Both the position numbers and the translations under genes were made by a program. DNA of 10,880 nucleotides, from the NCBI GenBank assembly GCA_965204775.1, contig CBDBFH010000016.1, positions 1-10,880 on the forward strand. The letters run 5' to 3'. The notes below the pieces were generated by a model. That model made no database searches and was not told the DNA's origin. It saw only the letters and a program-made list of their open reading frames with translations. The stretch comes from CBDBFH01 sp965204775. GTDB lineage: Bacteria; Pseudomonadota; Alphaproteobacteria; JAPOUT01; G958296285. Positions 6,105 through 10,880 of this stretch are shown in pieces (position 1 is the first letter of the stretch; every line of letters begins with the position of its first letter).

Positions 6105-6371
6105 TCATGCGCCGCCGCGCGCGCCGGGATGGTTGGCCTGCCAGACCATCTCAACCGTCTTGCGCGCCGCCGCCAGCGCGGCCAGCTCTTTTTGCGCCTC
6201 TTGCGCCTCCGCCGGCGGCAGCCCCGCGGTCAGGCGCTGCTCGGCCTTCGCCCGGCGCGCCTCCAGCGTCTCCAGCAAGGCCCGGTGAAAGCGGCCGTCC
6301 GCGTCCCGGCCCAGTGCTTCGCCCATCTCGGTGCGATTGGGAAAATCCGTCTGTGTGCGATCCGGCTGCAT
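6105..6371 (-). CDS. Small helical protein, possible YscE-like needle co-chaperone
   Basis: This 88-residue protein is predicted to be nearly all helix after a polar N-terminus. Helix 1, about 25-48, contains DGRFHRALLETLEARRAKAE. Helix 2, about 53-80, contains AQEAQKELAALAAARKTVEM. Two antiparallel helices with a short linker, and a position directly before the needle gene, match YscE. In Yersinia YscE joins YscG in the cytoplasm to keep the needle subunit from polymerising. YscE is shorter (about 66 residues) and poorly conserved, so sequence alone does not prove this. The ATG at 6371 is preceded by AGGAG about 11 bases upstream, a somewhat long spacing. It follows a 127-bp gap and may be the first gene of a sub-operon. 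Confidence 0.55.
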   Translation of the reverse strand: MQPDRTQTDFPNRTEMGEALGRDADGRFHRALLETLEARRAKAEQRLTAGLPPAEAQEAQKELAALAAARKTVEMVWQANHPGARGGA

Positions 6372-6415
6372 CTTCGCCCGGTCTCCTGCTGTCTTGTCTC
6401 CGGCTCCCTTTCAAG

Positions 6416-6444
6416 ACTATGGGGTCTTTTGCTCCCGGTGTGAA
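6416..6444 (-). promoter_or_regulatory. Candidate sigma70-type promoter for the YscE-like/sctF sub-operon
   Basis: On the - strand, TTCACA (6444-6439) and CATAGT (6421-6416) are separated by exactly 17 bases. They match the -35 and -10 consensus at five and four positions respectively. The pair lies inside the only sizeable gap (6372-6498) of the leftward operon and would give needle-region genes their own transcription. The -35 also contains the TCACA motif seen near sctV. Confidence 0.4.
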
Positions 6445-6498
6445 GGCTCCGGCCCGTCACAGAAAATCACGATGCGGTGACACGCCGGCGCGCCGGAC

Positions 6499-6951
6499 TC
6501 ACAAACGGCGCATGGCAACGCCGCCGCTTGCCTCCACCGCCCCGCCCCGCGCCGCCAGAACCCGGCGCAAGGCCTCCGCCTGAGCCAGAAACGCGCCAAA
6601 GCGGCGGCGAAACTCCTCCCCCCCCATCGGCTCCGGTCCGCCGCGCAAGGCCAGACAGATGCTCTCGCCGTCCGCCGAAAGCTGCAGGCCGAAGCCATAA
6701 TGTGCGACAAGCGCAAGATTACGCTCCAGCATGGCTGCGATCCCCGCCGCCCGCGCCGCCTCCTCATAGGCCAGAGGCGCAATCTGCGCGCGTAGCCAGA
6801 CCGGCGAACCCGGCGCCAGCAGATCGCGCCGCACGCTCAGCCGCCCCGCCCCGCCGATCACCGCCTCGAAAACCTCCAGCCCGCCCGCGCGCCCCGCGCC
6901 CCGCACGCCCCGCGCCGCCAGCCAGGCCGCCAGCCGCTCGCCAAAACTCAC
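6499..6951 (-). CDS. Class I (CesT-like) T3SS chaperone, second copy
   Basis: This 150-residue protein follows the class I chaperone layout. It has an N-terminal helix (FGERLAAWLAARGV), strands with an FEAVIGGAGRLSVRRDL segment, and the family-like core AAMLERNLALVAHYGFGLQL followed by SADGESICLAL. A long C-terminal helix contains EEFRRRFGAFLAQAEALRRV. It is not evidently similar to the 4556-5032 chaperone beyond the shared fold pattern. It starts with GTG at 6951, chosen because GTGA overlaps the sctU stop by four bases. A chaperone placed straight after sctU could serve a translocator or an effector encoded elsewhere. Alternatively it is an accessory apparatus protein of similar fold. The family assignment is by pattern only. 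Confidence 0.6.
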   Translation of the reverse strand: MSFGERLAAWLAARGVRGAGRAGGLEVFEAVIGGAGRLSVRRDLLAPGSPVWLRAQIAPLAYEEAARAAGIAAMLERNLALVAHYGFGLQLSADGESICLALRGGPEPMGGEEFRRRFGAFLAQAEALRRVLAARGGAVEASGGVAMRRL

Positions 6952-7991
6952 CGCCGCTCCTTCAGCGCTTCAATATAGCGCAAGACTTCCGCCACCGGCG
7001 CGAGAAAGTCGCGGGTGATGTAATGGCCCAGCTCGACGTCGGCATATAAATCGCGCGCCAGACCGGCATCCTCATAGACCGGAATGCCCTCCCGCTCGGC
7101 GAGTTTGACCATCTCGCGCGCCAGCCCCCCAGACCCCTTGCCCAGAACAACCGGCAGCGGCGTCTCCTCTTCATCATAAAGCAGCGCAATCGCGTAATGG
7201 TCGGGGTTCTTGATCACCACGCTCGCGCGGCGCACGCTGTTCAACATGGACGAATTCAAAAGCTCCTGATGGGCCTGGCGCCGGTACGACTTGATCTCCG
7301 GACTCCCCTCCATCTCCTTATACTCTCTCTTCACCTCATCCTTGGTCATGCGCAATTCCTTGAGATAAAAATAGCGCTGCAAGATGAAGTCAACCACCGC
7401 AACCGGAATATACACCGCCCCCAAAACGCCGAACAACACCCCCATCGCCCGCCCCCCGGTCCACAACATGCACGCAAAGCCGCACTGCACCGCGCCGAAA
7501 AACTCGCCAATAAAGCCGCGAAACACAAGATAGGCGACATAGCCGATCAACAAAAGTTTGACCAGATTCATGAAAAAATTGAACAGATTGCGCCCCGACG
7601 CCATCTGTTTGGCGTTGCTGATGAAATTGAGCGCCTGCAGCCCCTTGCTCAATTTGGCCGGAGAAAAAACCGGGCCGGTCTGGGCGACATTGGCGATGAT
7701 CGCGGTCAAAATCGCCGCGCCATAGACCGCGCCCAGCGTTGTCGCCGCAAAGGAGAAGATCAGGCCCAAAAGCCTCGGCAGACTCGCCTCCAGCGGCTCG
7801 CCGACATGATCCAGCGCGCCGTCGAGCATCGCCTGCAGGCGGGCCAGAATCATCGGCGCCGTCAGGAACAAAACCAGCGTGATGGCGATCAGCAGAGCGC
7901 CGGCGACAATCTCGCGCGAAAAGAGAAACTGGCCCTTCTCGCGCGCGTCGCGAATCCGCTTTTCCGACGGCGGCTCGGTCTTCTCGCTCAT
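6948..7991 (-). CDS. sctU: T3SS export apparatus switch protein SctU
   Basis: SctU belongs to the YscU/FlhB family. It sits in the inner membrane at the export gate, and its cytoplasmic domain cleaves itself to switch substrate class. At 347 residues it has family-typical length. The start KTEPPSEKRIRDAREKGQ, four hydrophobic segments (about 28-52, 75-104, 140-160 and 182-205), and the linker DEVKREYKEMEGSPEIK (about 218-234) are diagnostic. The autocleavage site reads N262-P263-D264-H265 instead of the usual NPTH. Asn, Pro and His are kept, so cleavage between N and P is still expected. The C-terminal domain has the PLPVVLGKG and AREGIPV-like segments. The ATG at 7991 lies 12 bases after the sctT stop; the gene overlaps the chaperone downstream by four bases. 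Lacking flagellar neighbours and matching YscU in the linker, it is not FlhB. Confidence 0.95.
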   Translation of the reverse strand: MSEKTEPPSEKRIRDAREKGQFLFSREIVAGALLIAITLVLFLTAPMILARLQAMLDGALDHVGEPLEASLPRLLGLIFSFAATTLGAVYGAAILTAIIANVAQTGPVFSPAKLSKGLQALNFISNAKQMASGRNLFNFFMNLVKLLLIGYVAYLVFRGFIGEFFGAVQCGFACMLWTGGRAMGVLFGVLGAVYIPVAVVDFILQRYFYLKELRMTKDEVKREYKEMEGSPEIKSYRRQAHQELLNSSMLNSVRRASVVIKNPDHYAIALLYDEEETPLPVVLGKGSGGLAREMVKLAEREGIPVYEDAGLARDLYADVELGHYITRDFLAPVAEVLRYIEALKERR

Positions 7992-8003
7992 CGGCGCTGC
8001 GCC

Positions 8004-8798
8004 TCACCCGCCCGGCGCGAGCGCCCGCAAAAACGCCCCCGCCGCCTCAAAGGACAGGCCCCGCCGGAAAATCAGATCGGGAATCGCCGCAAAATAGAGC
8101 AGCAGCAAAAACACCGCCACCAGACTCTTCAGCGACATCGAAATGAAAAAAACATTCAGCTGCGGCGCAAAGCGGCTGACCAGCCCCAGGCCGACCTCGG
8201 CGATCAGCATGGCGAAAATCACCGGCGCGGCGATCAGCAGGGCCAGTTTCAGCAGCGCCCCCAGCGCTTCGCCGACATGGCCGATCGCCTCCGGCCCGAA
8301 ATCGGGCAGAAACGCCGTGACCGGATAGAGCGCAAAAGAGGCGAAGATAAACTCAAAAAGCAGCGTAAAGCCCCCGGCCACAATGAACCAGACCAAAAAC
8401 GCCTGCGACAAAAACAGCCCCATATTCGAACTCTGCTCGCCAACCGCCGGATTGAAAAAAGAGGCAATCGAAGAGCCGCGCTGATTGTCGATGAAGTCGC
8501 CGATCACCTGCGGGACGTGGAAGACCATCGCCACCACAAAGCCCAGCAGCGCTCCCAGCAGGCCCTCCTTGAAGGCCAGCGCGATCAGACTGTGCCCGGC
8601 CAGATGGCCCGGCTCCAGCTGGGGGAAGATCGACGGGGCGATTATCAGGCCCAGCCCCGCGATCAGCGCATTGCGCGCCATCGCCGGAACCTGCGCCCCC
8701 GACAGAAAAGGCAGAAACGCAAAAATCCCCGCCACCCGCGGCAGACCCAGAAGAAACGCCCCGCTGGTCTGCTGCAAGGGACCGGCCTCAAACTCCAT
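8004..8798 (-). CDS. sctT: T3SS export apparatus protein SctT
   Basis: SctT (YscT/SpaR/FliR family) forms the export gate pore complex in the inner membrane together with SctR and SctS. The 264 residues are highly hydrophobic with about six membrane segments. The N-terminal signature RVAGIFAFLPFLSGAQVPAM (21-40), followed by ARNALIAGLGL, is characteristic. So are the later QVIGDFIDNQRGSSI and the C-terminal SRFAPQLNVFFISMSLK segment. The ATG at 8798 follows the sctS stop by nine bases; GGCGGCGGG is a weak ribosome binding site, consistent with coupled translation. The order R-S-T-U is the standard one for T3SS operons. Confidence 0.95.
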   Translation of the reverse strand: MEFEAGPLQQTSGAFLLGLPRVAGIFAFLPFLSGAQVPAMARNALIAGLGLIIAPSIFPQLEPGHLAGHSLIALAFKEGLLGALLGFVVAMVFHVPQVIGDFIDNQRGSSIASFFNPAVGEQSSNMGLFLSQAFLVWFIVAGGFTLLFEFIFASFALYPVTAFLPDFGPEAIGHVGEALGALLKLALLIAAPVIFAMLIAEVGLGLVSRFAPQLNVFFISMSLKSLVAVFLLLLYFAAIPDLIFRRGLSFEAAGAFLRALAPGG

Positions 8799-8807
8799 CC
8801 CGCCGCC

Positions 8808-9077
8808 TCACAGATTCCAGCGCCCCGCCAGCGAGAAGACGTGCCGGGTGAAGGTCAGAAAATTGCCGCTCACCGCCTCCATGATCGCAATCAGGGTTAC
8901 GATCACCGCGATCAGTTTGAAGGCAAAGCCCAGCGTCTGCTCCTGCACCTGGGTCAGCGCCTGAACCAGGCTGACCACAACCCCGACAATCGCCGCCGCC
9001 AGAACCGGCGGCAGCGAGGCGACCAAAATCAGATTGATCGCCTGCGTGCCGTTGTTGACGATGTCGGCAAAGCCCAT
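8808..9077 (-). CDS. sctS: T3SS export apparatus protein SctS
   Basis: SctS (YscS/SpaQ/FliQ family) is a small inner-membrane subunit that wraps the SctR5-SctT core of the gate. The 89-residue length is typical. There are two hydrophobic hairpin segments, about 14-38 and 53-70, and between them the family signature VQALTQVQEQTLGF (38-51) followed by KLIAV. The ATG at 9077 has GGAAGG upstream. The gap from the sctR stop (TAG at 9095-9097) is 17 bases. No anomalies seen. Confidence 0.95.
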   Translation of the reverse strand: MGFADIVNNGTQAINLILVASLPPVLAAAIVGVVVSLVQALTQVQEQTLGFAFKLIAVIVTLIAIMEAVSGNFLTFTRHVFSLAGRWNL

Positions 9078-9094
9078 CTGCGCCCCGCCTTCCG

Positions 9095-9787
9095 CTAGCC
9101 GCCCGGCGGCGGGCCCAGCGTCCCGTAACTGGCCAGCAGGCCCTGAACCAGGCGCGTCCAGCCGTCGGCGGCGACAAACAGAAACAATTTGAAGGGGAGC
9201 GCAATCGTCACCGGCGAGACCATCATCATCCCCAGCGCGAGCAGAATATTCGAGACCACAATGTCAATCGCAATAAAGGGCAGATAGATCAGAAAGCCGA
9301 TCTCGAAGGCTTCCGACAATTCCGTGATCAGAAAGGCGGGCAGCAGAATCAAAAACCTCTCCAGCTGCGGCGGCAGCGACAGGTCCTCCGGCCAGGCGCG
9401 CGCGGCGTTGCGCTCAAAAAATTTCCGGTGATGCGCGTCGGCATTGTCCTCCAGAAAGCCGCTCAGCGGCTCGCTCGCCAGAGGCAGGTAATCCGAAACC
9501 TCGGCATTTTGCGCCGTCTCCTCCTCGATGATCCGGTAGACCCGGTCCCCCACCGGCAGCATGATGTAAATCGTGATCGTCAGCGCCAGACCGTAGATCA
9601 CCATATTGGGCGGAATCTGCTGAACCCCCAGCGCGTTGCGCACCAGCGAAAAAATCACCGCCAGTTTGACGAAACTCGTCGCCGAAACGATCAAAAAGGG
9701 CGCAACCCCCAAAAAGCCGACCAGCAAAAGCAGATCCGACGACAGGCCCAAAGAGCCCAGCAGGCCACCGCCAAAGGTTTCTTCCAT
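9095..9787 (-). CDS. sctR: T3SS export apparatus protein SctR
   Basis: SctR (YscR/SpaP/FliP family) is the five-copy core of the export gate. At 230 residues it has the T3SS length and lacks the long FliP signal peptide region. Diagnostic motifs are FLIVSATSFVKLAVIFSLVR (31-50), NALGVQQIPPNMVIYGLAL (51-69), and the C-terminal LSEAFEIGFLIYLPFIAIDI and VSNILLALGMMMVSPVTI segments. A polar periplasmic part, about 80-130, separates the two hydrophobic halves. The ATG at 9785-9787 lies nine bases after the sctQ stop. The C-terminus is slightly Pro/Gly-rich. Confidence 0.95.
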   Translation of the reverse strand: MEETFGGGLLGSLGLSSDLLLLVGFLGVAPFLIVSATSFVKLAVIFSLVRNALGVQQIPPNMVIYGLALTITIYIMLPVGDRVYRIIEEETAQNAEVSDYLPLASEPLSGFLEDNADAHHRKFFERNAARAWPEDLSLPPQLERFLILLPAFLITELSEAFEIGFLIYLPFIAIDIVVSNILLALGMMMVSPVTIALPFKLFLFVAADGWTRLVQGLLASYGTLGPPPGG

Positions 9788-9796
9788 CCCGCCCGC

Positions 9797-10315
9797 CTAG
9801 TCCAGAATCTTCTGGATGCGAAAGCCGATTTTGCCGTCCAGCTCGATCAGCTCGCCCTCGGCAAAGACGCGGCCTTGCGCCAGCGCCTGCACCCGCGGAA
9901 ACGTGACGGCGGGAAGATCGGTCAGCGTAAAGCCCGGCGTCAACCCGCTCAACGCGCTGACCGGCAGGATCACTTCGCCAATCCGGAAATCAATCCGAAC
10001 CTGAATCTTGTCGAGATCAATCCCGGCTTGCTCCGGCTCCGGCTCCGCCGCGCCCGGCCCCGCCGCGCCCGGCTCCGGGGCGCCCGGCTCCGGCGCCATT
10101 GCGTCCGCCGCCGCCGGTTCGCCGCCCGCTCCCGCCGCCGGCGGCGCAGACTCTTCGCCGCCCGCGCCCGGCGGCGCGCCTGCCTGCGCCGGCTCCGGCG
10201 AACCGTCCGCGAAGGCGGCCTCTTCCAGAAGCGTGCTGTCCTCGGCTTGCGACATCTCCTGCGCCCCGCCGCCGGCTCCGGCTTGCGTGTGATGTCTCTC
10301 CGCCTCGCCCGCCAC
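9797..10315 (-). CDS. sctQ: Short SctQ, FliN/HrcQb-like C-ring (sorting platform) protein
   Basis: SctQ builds the cytoplasmic sorting platform below the export gate. This version has only 172 residues, against about 300 or more for full SctQ. Residues about 30-98 are an Ala/Pro/Gly/Glu-rich low-complexity linker. Residues about 99-172 are a single SpoA (FliN-type) domain, with VRIDFRIGEVILPVSALSGL and a typical end, GELIELDGKIGFRI. An in-frame TGA at 10340-10342, only eight codons before the start, rules out a longer N-terminal part here. The GTG at 10315 is supported by GGGAGG (10320-10325) four bases upstream. An ATG at 10255 is alternative but has AGGAG directly abutting it, which is poor spacing. 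The N-terminal half may be a separate gene elsewhere, as in HrcQa/HrcQb pairs, or be absent. Confidence 0.85.
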   Translation of the reverse strand: MAGEAERHHTQAGAGGGAQEMSQAEDSTLLEEAAFADGSPEPAQAGAPPGAGGEESAPPAAGAGGEPAAADAMAPEPGAPEPGAAGPGAAEPEPEQAGIDLDKIQVRIDFRIGEVILPVSALSGLTPGFTLTDLPAVTFPRVQALAQGRVFAEGELIELDGKIGFRIQKILD

Positions 10316-10341
10316 TTTGCCTCCCGCCGCGCGCTCCAGTC

Positions 10342-10369
10342 AATATGATCGCGCCGCCCTGCAGGTCAC
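10342..10369 (-). promoter_or_regulatory. Candidate promoter of the leftward sctQ operon
   Basis: On the - strand, GTGACC (10369-10364) and CATATT (10347-10342) are 16 bases apart. Each matches the -35/-10 consensus at four of six positions. Transcription would start near 10335, close to the GGGAGG ribosome binding site. The -35 overlaps a TGTGA motif. This is weak by sequence but well placed. Confidence 0.3.
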
Positions 10370-10383
10370 ATGATTTTTACCGC

Positions 10384-10403
10384 GCGGCCCGCGCCCGGGC
10401 CGC
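10384..10403. promoter_or_regulatory. Perfect inverted repeat between the divergent sctQ and sctV genes
   Basis: The arms GCGGCCCG (10384-10391) and CGGGCCGC (10396-10403) match perfectly around a 4-base spacer. It lies between the candidate divergent promoters, where the -35 region of sctV would fall. It could be an operator for a dimeric regulator controlling both operons. No T-tract follows, so it is not an intrinsic terminator. Confidence 0.4.
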
Positions 10404-10423
10404 ACACACCACCTTCACAAAAC

Positions 10424-10432
10424 TGATATAGT
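10424..10432 (+). promoter_or_regulatory. Candidate extended -10 promoter of sctV
   Basis: TGATATAGT contains an extended -10 element (TG-N-TATAGT, five of six matches to TATAAT) on the + strand, 75 bases before the sctV ATG. There is no convincing -35 at 16-18 bases upstream, as is usual for extended -10 or activator-dependent promoters. The motif CCTTCACA (10412-10419) lies just before it. Confidence 0.4.
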
Positions 10433-10507
10433 CGCCGCCGCGCGCAAAACGCGCCAACACCGAAACGGGGGAACACAGCGGGGGGACAAAGGAGCCGCGC
10501 GCCCCCC

Positions 10508-10880
10508 ATGCTCCACGCCTTCAACCTCGTGATGGAGCGCCTCTCCCAGCGCCAGGACGTCATCCTCGCCGTCTTCATCGTCTCGGTGATCTTCATGCTG
10601 ATCCTGCCCCTGCCGACGCTGCTGGTCGACAGCCTGATCGCCGCCAATATCGCCATCGCCGTCATCTTGCTGATGGTCGCGGTCTATCTCGCCTCGCCCC
10701 TCGACTTCGCCTCCTTCCCCGCCGTCCTCCTGATCACCACCCTGTTCCGCCTCGCTTTGTCGATCAGCACCACCCGCCTCATCCTCCTGCAGGGCGACGC
10801 CGGAGAGATCATCGACACCTTCGGCAATTTCGTCGTCGGCGGAAACCTCGTCGTCGGGCTGGTCATCTTCCTCATCTTGA
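10508..10880 (+). CDS. sctV: T3SS export gate protein SctV, N-terminal part (cut by the window end)
   Basis: SctV (YscV/InvA/FlhA family) is the large nine-copy inner-membrane export gate protein; only the first 124 codons are here. The frame is still open at the edge (the apparent TGA at the very end is out of frame). The short N-terminal tail, several hydrophobic segments (from about residue 18 on) and the signature FASFPAVLLITTLFRLALSI, followed by STTRLIL, are diagnostic of the family. AAAGGAG at 10488-10494 precedes the ATG by 13 bases, which is long; no better start exists in frame upstream, and an ATG at 10532 is possible. The divergent arrangement with the sctQ-U operon suggests joint control from the shared 192-bp region. 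Confidence 0.93.
   Translation, partial: MLHAFNLVMERLSQRQDVILAVFIVSVIFMLILPLPTLLVDSLIAANIAIAVILLMVAVYLASPLDFASFPAVLLITTLFRLALSISTTRLILLQGDAGEIIDTFGNFVVGGNLVVGLVIFLIL

Noticed and set aside
6485..6496. Palindrome CCGGCGCGCCGG after the chaperone stop as a terminator
   Set aside because: No T-tract follows on the transcribed strand, and short GC palindromes are expected by chance here.
7197..9098. Long open frame of 633 codons on the + strand
   Set aside because: It lies antisense to sctU, sctT and sctS, which have clear family signatures. The Arg/Gln/His-rich product is typical of a shadow frame in GC-rich DNA.
9428..10348. Open frame of 306 codons on the + strand
   Set aside because: It is antisense to sctR and sctQ, with low-complexity Arg-rich translation and no recognisable domain.
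1..10880. tRNA, rRNA, CRISPR array, insertion sequence or attachment site
   Set aside because: No cloverleaf, no regularly spaced repeats, no transposase or integrase motifs and no terminal inverted repeats were seen on either strand.

Overview
The window carries part of a non-flagellar type III secretion system (T3SS) locus from a GC-rich bacterium, most likely a member of the Pseudomonadota. An alphaproteobacterium is my guess from codon style, but there is no rRNA or housekeeping gene here to settle it. Everything rests on reading translations by eye; no database search was run.

Right half (about 4.56-10.88 kb): two divergent transcription units start in a 192-bp intergenic region (10316-10507). 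Rightwards runs the export-gate gene sctV, cut by the window end. Leftwards runs a tightly packed operon in the order sctQ (a short FliN/HrcQb-like form), sctR, sctS, sctT, sctU, a class I (CesT-type) chaperone-like gene, a 127-bp gap with a promoter-like sequence, a small YscE-like helical protein, the needle gene sctF, an unrecognised 147-residue protein, a TPR chaperone (YscY/YscG/SycD type) and a second class I chaperone. Most joints are short gaps or 4-nt stop/start overlaps, so the genes look translationally coupled. The ATPase, secretin, inner-ring, stator and inner-rod genes are not in the window.

Left half (1-4.56 kb): three tandem genes on the + strand converge on the T3SS operon and meet it tail to tail in a shared CTAG. 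They are diverged paralogues of a family I do not recognise. They share an N-terminal helical block (a 'DLQLYRLHRKL' type motif), a central 'C-x-G-N-x-x-Q' block and a C-terminal predicted beta-rich block. Next to a T3SS operon that ends in a class I chaperone, they are good candidates for a new family of secreted effectors or other substrates.

Two of the three paralogues look disturbed. The third has a 2-nt frameshift at about 3698-3700, which can be read from its sister gene. The second seems to have its basic N-terminus in another frame, upstream of a C6 tract. Whether these are mutations, assembly errors or switchable sites is the main open question.
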